Of a stretch of 64,000 bases of DNA, positions 50,749 to 60,556 are shown in pieces; position 1 is the stretch's first letter, and every line of letters begins with the position of its first letter. Under the pieces are notes generated by a model that was not told the origin of the DNA, ran no database searches, and worked only from the letters and a program-made list of their open reading frames with translations. Both the position numbers and the translations under genes were made by a program. The stretch spans positions 4,582,501 to 4,646,500 of the forward strand of contig NZ_CP031841.1 of assembly GCF_003432385.1 (NCBI RefSeq). The letters are read 5' to 3'. The DNA is from Breoghania sp. L-A4. Lineage in GTDB: Bacteria; Pseudomonadota; Alphaproteobacteria; Rhizobiales; Stappiaceae.

Positions 50749-51231
50749 TCACTGCACCGAGGTCAGCTTCAGCGACGCGATGCCGGCGGCGACGTTCAGA
50801 CCGGTCTGCACCTGAACGCTGAGCGGATTCAGCGCGACGGACTTGTCCAACCCGCCCACAAGCGCGTTGGCGCCGACACCGGCACCAAGCGTGGCCTCGG
50901 CCGTCACGCCGGCATAGTCGCCTTCCAGCGCGCCCGGCTCAACATCGGAGCTCGGCGCGAAAACGGCCCAGGACAGCTGGGTCACGTTGGTGACGCCAAC
51001 ATCGATGCCGAACTTGGTGATCGAGCCCGTGTAGACCTCGGTCGCACCCTGAACGGGATGATAGGCGCAGCTCAGGGTCTTCGACGAACCGAAGATGAAG
51101 CCCGTGCCGCCGGCCACCGTGCAATTGAGGACACCGGCCTTCACGCCGGCATCCTCGGCATGCGCGAGCCCGACGGGCGCAGCAGTGGCGATGAGGGCGG
51201 TGGCGAGCAGTGCTTTCATAGAACGTGTCAT
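50749..51231 (-). CDS. DUF992 family secreted protein (copy 2)
   Basis: 160 residues. Signal peptide KALLATALIATAAPVGLAHA, then the same order of motifs as its neighbour: VKAGVLNCTVAGGTGFIFG, LSCAYHPVQGATEVYTG, GDYAGVTAEATLGAGVGANALVGG, VQTGLNVAAGIASLKL. The two copies share layout throughout but differ at many positions, so the duplication is old. AAAGGA precedes the ATG at 51231. Confidence 0.9.
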   Translation of the reverse strand: MTRSMKALLATALIATAAPVGLAHAEDAGVKAGVLNCTVAGGTGFIFGSSKTLSCAYHPVQGATEVYTGSITKFGIDVGVTNVTQLSWAVFAPSSDVEPGALEGDYAGVTAEATLGAGVGANALVGGLDKSVALNPLSVQVQTGLNVAAGIASLKLTSVQ

Positions 51232-51358
51232 GTGTATTCCTTTCGCTGTGCTCGCGCGAGCGTCGCGGAACATCTGCAACCAAGCGTCATCACGAAGTTG
51301 ACGACCCAGCGGCGAACGCGCCACCAGAACGACCGTGATTCAAGGCTCGGGAATACAA

Positions 51359-51390
51359 CGGGGCGAGGAACCATTGGTTCCATCGCCCCG
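51359..51390 (-). terminator. Hairpin after the aminotransferase gene
   Basis: CGGGGCGA pairs with TCGCCCCG, enclosing a GAACC/GGTTC inner stem. It starts 23 bases past the aminotransferase stop. Only a weak T tract follows. Confidence 0.5.
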
Positions 51391-51412
51391 CACACATGAA
51401 CTCGCAGACGGC

Positions 51413-52738
<1,326 letters not shown>

Positions 52739-52855
52739 TCAAGCCCGATCCGCCGGATCGGGCCGGCGGCGGCAAATTAACATGGCGTGAAAGCATTCCT
52801 TAGAATCTTCGCTGTAGGAAATAACGCCACTGAAGCGGCAACCGGAATTGGCCTC

Positions 52856-54073
52856 ATGCTGGCACTGCTGCGCTCGGGCGACTGGCTAACGCGCGAGCGG
52901 ATCAAGGTCTATTCGTGGATACTGATCGCCCAGGCGCTGCTCGCGCTGGCGGGCCTGGTCGTGTTCGCCGACGGGCTGGTCGACGCCTTCGGCAAACCGC
53001 TGGGCACGGACTTTTCCAATGTCTGGACCGCGGGGCGCATGGTGCTCGAGGGTCACGCGCCACTGGCCTATGACCCGGCGAGCCACTATGCGGTCCAACA
53101 GCAGACCTTCGCGCGCGCCGATATTCCCTTCTACGGCTGGCATTATCCGCCGTTCTTCCTGCTGGTCGCAGCCGTGCTGGCGCTGCTGCCCTATGCGCCC
53201 GCGCTTGTGCTGTGGCAGGCGGCAACGCTGCCGCTGTATCTCGTCGTCGTGCGAAAGATTGCGCCGCACCCGCTAACGCTTGTGGCCGCGCTCGCCTTTC
53301 CCGCGGTGTTCATCAACCTGGGTCACGGCCATAATGGATTTCTGACCGCCGCGCTGATCGGCGGCGCGCTGCTGTGCCTCGACAGGCGCGCGATCCTGGC
53401 GGGCGTGCTCATCGGGCTGCTGGCGTACAAGCCGCAGTTCGGGATTTTCCTGCCGCTCGTGCTGGCCGTGAGCGGCCGCTGGACGACCTTCGCGGCAGCC
53501 AGCCTGACCGTCGCGGCGCTGGTCGCGGTCGCAACCCTTGCCTTCGGCATCGACATCTGGACCGCGTTCCTGGAGAGCACCGGGTTCACGCGCGAAATTG
53601 TGCTGGAGGCCGGGGGCACGGGCTGGGAGAAGATCCAGAGTCTGTTCTCGGCCGTGCGCCACCTGGGCGGCAGCGTCGAGGCGGCCTATGCGGCACAATT
53701 GGTCCTGGCCGCGGCGCTGACCGTCTCGCTGACATGGCTGTGGCGCGGATCCAGTGCGTTTGCGCTGAAAGCCGCCGCCCTGATCGCCGCCTCGCTTCTG
53801 GTCACCCCCTATGCGCTGGACTACGATATGGTGGCGCTCGCCCCGGCAATCGCCTGGTTCGCCGCCCACGGCGTACGCATGGGTTTTCGCGACTGGGAGA
53901 AGACCACGCTCGCGGTGTTGTGGATCGCTCCACTGATCTCGCGAACCATTGGCGGCCATATTCCGCTGCCGATCGGCTTCCTCGCCATGCTTGCCTTCTA
54001 TGGTGTCGTGATGAACCGCGCCTGGAGCGAGCAGAGTGTTGCAGCCGCACACGGAGACATACGGCATGCCTAG
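52856..54073 (+). CDS. GT87-type polyprenol-phosphate-mannose-dependent glycosyltransferase (DUF2029)
   Basis: About 405 residues with ten or more membrane helices. GTDFSNVWTAGRMVLEG and FYGWHYPPFFLLVAAVLALLP are typical of DUF2029/GT87 enzymes, which add a sugar from a lipid-phosphate donor on the periplasmic side. I start at ATG 52856 (MLALLRSGDWLTRERIK), with GGAATT upstream; the open frame reaches back to GTG 52787. Its 3' end overlaps the next GT2 gene by 8 bases, forming a GT87-GT2-GtrA operon. A GCCCGATCC-GCC-GGATCGGGC hairpin lies at 52743-52763. Confidence 0.82.
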   Translation: MLALLRSGDWLTRERIKVYSWILIAQALLALAGLVVFADGLVDAFGKPLGTDFSNVWTAGRMVLEGHAPLAYDPASHYAVQQQTFARADIPFYGWHYPPFFLLVAAVLALLPYAPALVLWQAATLPLYLVVVRKIAPHPLTLVAALAFPAVFINLGHGHNGFLTAALIGGALLCLDRRAILAGVLIGLLAYKPQFGIFLPLVLAVSGRWTTFAAASLTVAALVAVATLAFGIDIWTAFLESTGFTREIVLEAGGTGWEKIQSLFSAVRHLGGSVEAAYAAQLVLAAALTVSLTWLWRGSSAFALKAAALIAASLLVTPYALDYDMVALAPAIAWFAAHGVRMGFRDWEKTTLAVLWIAPLISRTIGGHIPLPIGFLAMLAFYGVVMNRAWSEQSVAAAHGDIRHA

Positions 54074-55075
54074 CCCAGCGACATCCGCCGCCGCACCGCT
54101 CGCCGCGAGCCCGCACGGCACGCCCGAGGATGCAAGCAGGCGTCACAGCATCGCGGTGCTGCTGCCCTGCTACAACGAGGCGGAGACCATCGCACCGACC
54201 ATCGCCGGCTTCGCCCAGGCCCTCCCCGGCGCCCGGATCTACGTCTACGACAACAATTCGGCGGACGAAACGGCGGCGAAGGCCCAGGCAGCCGGCGCGA
54301 GCGTCCACCGGGAGCACCTGCAGGGCAAGGGCAACGTCGTGCGCCGCATGCTGGCCGACATCGACGCGGACATCTACCTGATCGCCGACGGCGACATGAC
54401 CTATGATCCGAAGGCCGCCTCACTGCTCATCCAGACACTGGTCGCCAACAACCTCGACATGACCGTCGGCGTCCGCCAGACCGATGAGTCCGAGGCCTAC
54501 CGCCGCGGCCACCGCTTCGGCAACCGAACCTTCAACCACATCGTGCGCGGCCTGTTCGGCCCGGCTTCTCCGACATCTTCTCCGGCTACCGGGCGATGTC
54601 GCGGCGCTTCGCGAAATCCTTCCCCGTGAGTTCCTCGGGCTTCGAGATCGAGACCGAACTGTCGATCCACGCGCTGGATCTGAAGATCGCCACGGCGGAG
54701 GTGCCGGTGCGCTATGCGTCGCGTCCCGAAAACTCGCATTCCAAGCTCAACACCTACCGCGACGGGCTGCGCATTCTTTGGATCATCATGAAGATGTACC
54801 GCGCGCTGAAACCGCTGCACTTCTACGGCGGCATCGGCCTCGCCCAATGCCTGGTCGCGGTCATTCTCGGCGCGCCCATCGTCGCCACCTTTCTAGAAAC
54901 CGGGCTGGTGCCGCGCTTCCCCACCGCGATCCTTGCGACCGGCATCATGCAGATCGGCATCCTGAGCACCACGGCCGGGGTGATCCTCAAGGCCATCAGC
55001 GAGGGCCGGCGCGAGGCCAAGCGGTTGCGCTACCTGCAGCTGCCCTCGCTCAGCGCCATGCCGACGTTCACATGA
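54066..55075 (+). CDS. Family 2 glycosyltransferase, one frameshift
   Basis: About 336 residues when read across the shift. IAVLLPCYNEAETIAPTI, VYDNNSADET and LIADGDMTYDPKAA are GT2 nucleotide and metal-binding motifs; two membrane helices follow at the C-terminus (from about 255). It probably makes a polyprenyl-phosphate sugar. The frame breaks at 54560-54564 (CCCGG), where one base restores FGPGFSDIFSGYRAMSRRF. It overlaps the GT87 gene and lies 13 bases before a GtrA gene. Confidence 0.85.
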
Positions 55076-55088
55076 GCGGGAGACCCTC

Positions 55089-55484
55089 GTGCGCGGTGAA
55101 TTGACCACGTTCGTACGCTTCTGCCTCATCGGCATCCTCGGTCTCATAATCGACGCCGGTGTGCTGCTGCTGTTGCACCGGGGCGTCGGGCTCGATCCGA
55201 TCCCCGCGCGCGTGCTCGCCATCCTCGTCGCCGTCAGCGTCACCTGGGGCTTCCACCGCCGCTACACCTTCAGCTCACAAGATCCCCGCCGTACGGCCGA
55301 ATGGCTGCGCTTTGTGGCCGTGAACGGCGTCGGCGCGGCGTTCAACTTCTCCGTCTATGCCGCCCTGCTCTTCGTCTTCGCCGCGCTCGAGCCACTGGTC
55401 GCGCTTGCCGGCGCCTCGGCTGCGGCGCTCATCGTCAATTTCACCGGATCGCGGATCTATGCCTTCCGCGGGCGTCCTGGCTGA
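55089..55484 (+). CDS. GtrA family membrane protein
   Basis: 131 residues, four membrane helices. FVRFCLIGILGLIIDAGVLLLL and VTWGFHRRYTFSS are GtrA signatures. GTG start with GGGAGA upstream. The third gene of the GT87-GT2-GtrA cluster, it is likely a flippase-like partner for the lipid-linked sugar made by the GT2. Confidence 0.87.
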   Translation: MRGELTTFVRFCLIGILGLIIDAGVLLLLHRGVGLDPIPARVLAILVAVSVTWGFHRRYTFSSQDPRRTAEWLRFVAVNGVGAAFNFSVYAALLFVFAALEPLVALAGASAAALIVNFTGSRIYAFRGRPG

Positions 55485-55573
55485 CCGTTCGCCCGGGAAC
55501 AAATGTTTGCCGCTTGCCAAACCGCGGGCGAGCGGAAACCATCCCCCAAACAAGCGATACGGGGGAGACGGTG

Positions 55574-56878
55574 ATGAACCTTGCGAAACTGGCGGCCGAA
55601 CGGGCCGCGTCGGGCAATCCCGTCCGGGTCGGGCTGATCGGCGCCGGCAAGTTCGGCTCGATGTTTCTCTCGCAGGTGCCGACCAGCCCCGGCCTTGCAG
55701 TGACGGCCATCGCCGATCTCGATCCCGAACGCGCGCGCAGGGCATGCAAGGACGTCGGCTGGAGCAGCGAATGCATCAGTGCGGTCCGGTTTCTCGACAG
55801 CGGCCGCGACCTGATCGCCAGCGGCGATGTCGACGTGGTCGTGGAGGCGACCGGGCACCCGCTGGCCGGCATCAAGCATGCGCTCGACGCCATCGGCAAC
55901 GCCAAGCACATCGTCATGGTCAACGTGGAGGCGGATGTCCTCGCAGGGCCCATGCTGGCGGAGAAGGCGCGCGAGGCCGGCACGGTCTACTCGCTGGCCT
56001 ATGGCGACCAGCCCGCGCTGACGGCGGAAATGGTCGACTGGGCGCGCGCCTGCGGCTTCCGGGTCACAGCCGCCGGCAAGGGCACCAAATATCTTCCCAG
56101 CTATCACCTCAGCACGCCGGACACCGTCTGGGGCCACTACGGGCTGACGCCTGAACAGGCTCAGAGCGCGGGCATGAACCCGCAGATGTTCAACTCGTTT
56201 CTCGACGGCACCAAGTCGGCCATCGAGATGGCGGCCATCGCCAACGCCTGCGATCTCGCCGTGCCCTCGGACGGATTGCGGTTCCCGCCATGCGGGGTCG
56301 ACGACCTGGCCCATGTGCTGCGCCCGCAAGAGGCCGGCGGCCAGCTCGAAGGCCCGGGGATGGTCGAGGTGGTCTCGAGCCTGGAGCGCGACGGCCGCCC
56401 GGTCTACCGCGACCTGCGCTGGGGCGTCTATGTGGTGCTGGAGGCGCCGAACGACTATGCCGCCGCCTGCTTCGCCCAATACGGGCTGAAAACGGACGAC
56501 AGCGGCCGCTACGCCTCCATGTACAAGCCGTTTCACATGATCGGCCTGGAGCTGAACATCTCGATTCTCTCCGCCGCCCTGCGCAACGAGGCGACGGGCC
56601 AGCCAACGGATTTTCGCGGCGATGTGGTGGCCGTGGCCAAACAGAACCTCAAGCCCGGCGACAGGCTCGACGGCGAAGGCGGGTTCACGGTCTGGGGAAA
56701 GCTGCTGCCCGCGCGCCGGAGCGTCACCCTGAACGCACTGCCCATCGGCCTGGCGCATGGGGTCACGCTTGTCCGGGACGTGGCCGCGGGCACGGTGATC
56801 GGCTGGGACGACGTCTCCCCGATCGAGGGTGTCGCCGCCGATCTGAGGAGGCAAATGGAAGACAGGCTGCGCGGCTGA
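55574..56878 (+). CDS. NAD(P)-binding dehydrogenase with C-terminal SAF domain
   Basis: 434 residues. A Rossmann N-terminus (VRVGLIGAGKFGSMFLSQV, then IADLDPERARRAC) with VVVEATGHPLAGIKHAL is homoserine-dehydrogenase or Gfo/Idh-like. The middle resembles an oxidoreductase dimer domain. The C-terminal 70 residues (LKPGDRLDGEGGFTVWGKLLPARRS and LPIGLAHGVTLVRDVAAGTVIGW) form an SAF domain, as in sialic-acid synthase and altronate dehydratase. Relatives act on branched or short-chain sugar acids, but the substrate here is unknown. GGGGGAG precedes the ATG. No pathway partner is next to it. Confidence 0.75.
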   Translation: MNLAKLAAERAASGNPVRVGLIGAGKFGSMFLSQVPTSPGLAVTAIADLDPERARRACKDVGWSSECISAVRFLDSGRDLIASGDVDVVVEATGHPLAGIKHALDAIGNAKHIVMVNVEADVLAGPMLAEKAREAGTVYSLAYGDQPALTAEMVDWARACGFRVTAAGKGTKYLPSYHLSTPDTVWGHYGLTPEQAQSAGMNPQMFNSFLDGTKSAIEMAAIANACDLAVPSDGLRFPPCGVDDLAHVLRPQEAGGQLEGPGMVEVVSSLERDGRPVYRDLRWGVYVVLEAPNDYAAACFAQYGLKTDDSGRYASMYKPFHMIGLELNISILSAALRNEATGQPTDFRGDVVAVAKQNLKPGDRLDGEGGFTVWGKLLPARRSVTLNALPIGLAHGVTLVRDVAAGTVIGWDDVSPIEGVAADLRRQMEDRLRG

Positions 56879-56889
56879 CCCGGGCGCGC

Positions 56890-56927
56890 AAAAAATACGG
56901 CCGGCAACGCATGGCGCCGCCGGCCGT
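56890..56927 (-). terminator. Terminator of the DUF2892 gene
   Basis: ACGGCCGGC pairs with GCCGGCCGT (9 bp, 13-base loop); on the - strand ATTTTTT follows. It lies 25 bases past the DUF2892 stop. Confidence 0.82.
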
Positions 56928-56951
56928 CGAGGCATCGTCAGGGAGGGACGA

Positions 56952-57152
56952 TCAGAAGGCGGCGCCCGGCTTCAGGCCGATCCGCTTGAGGATCATCGCC
57001 AGCGGGCAGAAGCCGGTGAAGGCCGACTGCAGCAGGTTCGCGCCCACAAAGGCGGTCAGCCACAGGAAGCGCATGTCGACATACAGCGCCAGCAGCAGCG
57101 AGGCGAGAATGACGGTGCCCGCGAAGGCCAGAACGAAACGATCGATGGACAT
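56952..57152 (-). CDS. DUF2892 (YgaP-type) small membrane protein
   Basis: 66 residues, two membrane helices (FVLAFAGTVILASLLLALYV and LWLTAFVGANLLQSAFTGF), then CPLAMILKRIGLKPG, the usual DUF2892 end with its conserved Cys-Pro. In other bacteria this module is fused or adjacent to rhodanese and sulfur-handling genes. None is nearby here. AAGGAG precedes the ATG. A very AT-rich upstream segment may bind an ArsR-type repressor. Confidence 0.88.
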   Translation of the reverse strand: MSIDRFVLAFAGTVILASLLLALYVDMRFLWLTAFVGANLLQSAFTGFCPLAMILKRIGLKPGAAF

Positions 57153-57208
57153 GGATTTCTCCTTGAAGGACGTACCCGGACAGGCAGGTGGCGTTCCTAT
57201 AAATTAGT

Positions 57209-57223
57209 ATTTTAGAATATAAT
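57209..57223. promoter_or_regulatory. AT-rich dyad upstream of the DUF2892 gene
   Basis: ATTTTAGAATATAAT is a near-dyad (ATT-TA-N3-TA-AAT) in a 40-base segment, 57196-57235, that is almost pure A and T inside high-GC DNA. It is typical of ArsR/SmtB-family operators, and BigR is an ArsR-type regulator of sulfur genes including DUF2892. No regulator gene is adjacent. Confidence 0.4.
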
Positions 57224-57422
57224 AATATAGATCGCAAAACGCAAGCCCCCCGGCAGGCGGCAGCGCAAACCCATCGCCCGCAGTGATCGGTCGTATCAAA
57301 ACATTTGGCTGGTTGCCGGCGCGGACCGGCCCTAGGATTCAACGGCGGACCCATTCCACACGGCTTTCCGCCCGCCGGTCGTTTTTCTGACCCCACGGCC
57401 TCGCACATACAGGACATTTCGA

Positions 57423-58034
57423 ATGCACACGCTTTACTCGATGCGGGACTCCGGAAACTGCTACAAGCCGCGTCTGGCCATGGCCCAGCTCGGCATCGCG
57501 TTTCGCGTCGAAACCGTGGATATTTTTTCGGGCGCCACCCACACGCCGGAATTCCTGGCCATCAGTCCCAAGGCCCGCATTCCCGCCCTGCGGCTGGCCG
57601 ACGGTCGGACGCTCGCCGAATCCAACGCCATACTGCTGTATCTAACCGAGGGCACCGATTTGCTGCCCGGTGACGCCTATGAGCGGGCGAAGGTCTACGA
57701 GTGGTTGTTCTGGGAACAATATGTCCATGAGCCGGCCATCGCGGTGGCGCGCTACTGGTGGTCGCTGAAGCCCGGCGGCCGCGCGGAAAAGGCCGATCAG
57801 TTCCCGCTGTGGCACGAGAAGGGCAACGCCGCCCTGGCCCTGATGGACGAGCATCTGGCGGGCAACGACTTTCTCGCGGCGAACCGCTACACGGCGGCCG
57901 ACATCGCGCTCTACGGTTACACCCATGTGGCGGACGAGGGCGGCTTCGATCTCGGCCGCTATCCGGCGGTCCGCGCGTGGCTCGAGCGCGTGGCGAACCA
58001 GCCCGGACACGTCCCCATGGACTGGCAGCCCTGA
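57423..58034 (+). CDS. Glutathione S-transferase family protein
   Basis: 203 residues. A thioredoxin-like N-terminal domain (MHTLYSMRDSGNCYKPRLAM, with Ser or Tyr near the thiol site, and the cis-Pro ARIPALRLADGRTLAESNAIL) and an all-helical C-terminal domain (YTAADIALYGYTHVADEGGF). It conjugates or exchanges glutathione with an unknown substrate. The ATG at 57423 has no strong ribosome-binding site. Confidence 0.9.
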   Translation: MHTLYSMRDSGNCYKPRLAMAQLGIAFRVETVDIFSGATHTPEFLAISPKARIPALRLADGRTLAESNAILLYLTEGTDLLPGDAYERAKVYEWLFWEQYVHEPAIAVARYWWSLKPGGRAEKADQFPLWHEKGNAALALMDEHLAGNDFLAANRYTAADIALYGYTHVADEGGFDLGRYPAVRAWLERVANQPGHVPMDWQP

Positions 58035-58200
58035 CGCCGGCAAGGACGGCCTGCCAAGACCGTTAACGAACCGGTAAGCCATTGCCACGTTTCCGCCCCG
58101 AAAAGCCTCCGCATTTGTCATATTCAGAGCATTTCCGCGTCTCATTCGCACGGCACAGTGACGGCTGATCGAAACGCGATAATGCGCGGAGGAAGACGGC

Positions 58201-58530
58201 ATGGCACACGATCACGAACGGTCCGCCATCAAGGGAACAACCGGCATGCACACACGGCCGGCCATGGAGACAGTCCGGGGCGACACGCCCCGGGGCACCG
58301 GCGCGTTGCGGGCGCCAATGCGGCTGGTCACCCTGCTCACAGGCGCGGCATGCCTGGTGTTGTTTCCCGCGGTCGCCACGGCGGCGACCCAGGCGCAGTC
58401 CCCCGCGATCGGCATCGGAATTGCCTTTGCCACGCTTGTTGTGATGTTCGCCCTGGTCGCTGCCATGTGGCGGCGCTTCGCCCGCCAGTTCCGGCGCTCC
58501 GCCCGGCCGCGCTGGGAAGACTGGGGCTGA
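58201..58530 (+). CDS. Hypothetical small membrane protein
   Basis: 109 residues, no family recognised. A polar N-terminus leads into two hydrophobic helices (VTLLTGAACLVLFPAVATAA, about 42-61, and AIGIGIAFATLVVMFALVAAMW, about 69-90), then a basic tail RRFARQFRRSARPRWEDWG. GGAGGAAG precedes ATG 58201; internal ATGs at 58246 and 58318 are possible starts. Confidence 0.55.
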   Translation: MAHDHERSAIKGTTGMHTRPAMETVRGDTPRGTGALRAPMRLVTLLTGAACLVLFPAVATAATQAQSPAIGIGIAFATLVVMFALVAAMWRRFARQFRRSARPRWEDWG

Positions 58531-58635
58531 TCCGGCCGCGCTGCCGCGCCGTTCCCTTCGCGGCGCGGCGCCTCTCGACGGATTTTGAGAAAAGGTATTC
58601 TATGTGCGGGTTCCTGACCGCCGCGGAGCGCGCAC

Positions 58636-59046
58636 ATGGCCATCGAACTGACCATCAATCCCGAGACCATCCGCATGCTCGTGCAGAAGGCGCGCGTCGC
58701 CAACGCCGCCCTTGAGGACACGTTCGAGGACGGCCACGAGGGCGATGTCGAGTTCGATCCCGATACGCTGAGCGAAGGCCATCACCACGAAGGCCTGGTC
58801 GAAGAGGAAAACGACGATTTCTCGGCCGAGGAATTGACGGAACTGATCGACGATCTGAACGTCGATGAGGCGGCGGAACTCGTCGCCATCGCGTGGATTG
58901 GCCGCGGCGACTATGAGCCGGCCGATTTCGCCTCCGCAACAGACGACGCGCGCAGCCGCGCCGCCGGTCCCACCTCCACCTATCTTCTCGGCATGCCGAT
59001 GCTGGCCGACTATCTGGAGGCGGGGCTCGACACGCTGGAGCTTTAA
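58636..59046 (+). CDS. DUF3775 family protein
   Basis: 136 residues, acidic. IELTINPETIRMLVQKARV, then an Asp/Glu/His-rich linker (FDPDTLSEGHHHEGLVEE), then EELTELIDDLNVDEAAELVAIAWIGRGDY and TYLLGMPMLADYLEAGLD. This is the DUF3775 pattern. Function unknown; cytosolic. Confidence 0.85.
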   Translation: MAIELTINPETIRMLVQKARVANAALEDTFEDGHEGDVEFDPDTLSEGHHHEGLVEEENDDFSAEELTELIDDLNVDEAAELVAIAWIGRGDYEPADFASATDDARSRAAGPTSTYLLGMPMLADYLEAGLDTLEL

Positions 59047-59174
59047 CGGCCGGCAGCACCCGGGAATGAACGCATCGATCGTCTTGCTCGCGTGCCGCCT
59101 TCTCCATTCGGGCGCACGGCCGGCCCGCCATCATCGCGCTTGCATCGCCCGGTGCGCTCGGTTACGCGAGCGGC

Positions 59175-60083
59175 ATGACCAGGTTCACCGCCAATACCCT
59201 GCTGCTGACCGCCGCCGCGATCTGGGGCTCCGCCTTCGTCGCCCAGGCGACCGCGATGGACGACATCGGCCCGCTGTATTTCAGCGGCATCCGGTTTCTG
59301 ATAGCCAGCCTGTGCGTCGCGCCGTTTGCCTGGCATGAGGCGCGCAAGGCAAAAAGCGCGTCCCAGCCGCCGGTCTCCCGCCGCCACTACCGGTCCTTCG
59401 TGTTCCTCGGTCTCGCCTTCTTCTTCGCCATTGCGATCCAGCAGATCGGCCTGGTCGCCACCACGGTGATCAACGCCGGTTTTCTGACGGCGCTCTACGT
59501 GGTGCTGGTGCCGCTTCTGGGGCTGGTGGCATTTCGCGAAAAGCCGCATGTCATCGCCTGGCCCGCCGCCGGCACGGCGCTTGGCGGTATCTGGCTGCTG
59601 GGCGGCGGCGCGCTCACCGGCGGCAATCTCAACTGGGGCGACGCCGCCATGGTCGCCTGCGCGGTCTTCTGGGCAATCCACGTCGGCATGATCGGCCGCA
59701 TCGGCGCCGACAGTGGCCGGCCGCTGATGCTGTCGCTGGTGCAATTCATGGTGGTCGGTGTTCTGGGCGTCGGCCTGGGGCTGGTGTTCGAGGAGTTGAG
59801 CTGGGCGGCCATCGAGGGCGCGGCCTTCGAGCTGTTCTACACCAGCGTGATTTCCGGCGGTCTCGCCTTCACGCTGCAGGCCGTGGCGCAACGCTGGACC
59901 CGCACGGCCGACGCCGCGATCCTGCTGTCGTCCGAAGCCCTGTTCGGCGCGCTCTTCGGCGCCTGGCTGCTGGGCGAACGGCTGGGGCCGCTGGGGCTCG
60001 TCGGCTGCGGCCTGATCTTCGCCGCCATCCTCGCCGTGCAACTAGTGCCGATCATGGGTTGGGCGCGCCTGCGCCGGGCCTGA
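59175..60083 (+). CDS. EamA/DMT family transporter
   Basis: 302 residues, ten membrane helices in two EamA repeats. LLLTAAAIWGSAFVAQATAM opens the first; SVISGGLAFTLQAVAQR and SSEALFGALFGAWLLGERLGP belong to the second. Probably an exporter of a small metabolite, substrate unknown. It differs in sequence from the EamA protein at 20.5 kb. Confidence 0.88.
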   Translation: MTRFTANTLLLTAAAIWGSAFVAQATAMDDIGPLYFSGIRFLIASLCVAPFAWHEARKAKSASQPPVSRRHYRSFVFLGLAFFFAIAIQQIGLVATTVINAGFLTALYVVLVPLLGLVAFREKPHVIAWPAAGTALGGIWLLGGGALTGGNLNWGDAAMVACAVFWAIHVGMIGRIGADSGRPLMLSLVQFMVVGVLGVGLGLVFEELSWAAIEGAAFELFYTSVISGGLAFTLQAVAQRWTRTADAAILLSSEALFGALFGAWLLGERLGPLGLVGCGLIFAAILAVQLVPIMGWARLRRA

Positions 60084-60085
60084 GC

Positions 60086-60415
60086 CTAACGGCGCAGGTT
60101 CGGCCCCATGCGCAGAATGACCGCCCGGGGCACGCAATAGTCGCGATAAAATTGCGCCGAATTGCGCAGCCCGCACAACTCGCGCTGGATCACCACATGC
60201 CACAGCGCCTCGCCCGCTTCCGCCAGAAGCGCCGCGCGCCGGTCGGCGTCCGCTCCGCCGCATTCTTCGAACTCCCTCAGCCGCGCGAGCCGGTGCTCGA
60301 GCCTGGTGCCCAGCCGCGCCAGCGTGCCCGCCTTCTCGGCCAATACTTCGGCCTCGAGCGCGGCGCTGAGCGGGTCGAGCTCCTTGGTAAATTTTCGCGG
60401 CGGACGAAGGGACAT
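60086..60415 (-). CDS. DUF6665-like small helical protein
   Basis: 109 residues, mainly helical, charged. DPLSAALEAEVLAEKAGTLARLGTRLEHRLARLREFE gives a coiled-coil-like first half; ALWHVVIQRELCGLRNSAQFYRDYCVPRAVILRMGP is the conserved second half. Function unknown. ATG 60415 has AAGGAG 5 bases upstream, better than the GTG two codons earlier. It ends 2 bases from the convergent EamA stop. Confidence 0.65.
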   Translation of the reverse strand: MSLRPPRKFTKELDPLSAALEAEVLAEKAGTLARLGTRLEHRLARLREFEECGGADADRRAALLAEAGEALWHVVIQRELCGLRNSAQFYRDYCVPRAVILRMGPNLRR

Positions 60416-60556
60416 GGGCACTCCTTGGTCCTAATGAAGGAAGTGCTGTCGGCAAGGTCAAGAGGGACACGTCCTGGAAAGGGCTCGCCGCATCCCTGTT
60501 TGCAATTGCGCGGCCCGCCCTTATACCGGTCGGCAAAACAATCTCGGGAGGACTGC

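Noticed and set aside
58062-58076. CtrA-type site (TTAA-N7-GTAA) upstream of the small membrane protein gene, and a similar one near 21656
   Set aside because: Each has a mismatch in the second half-site, and such matches arise easily by chance.
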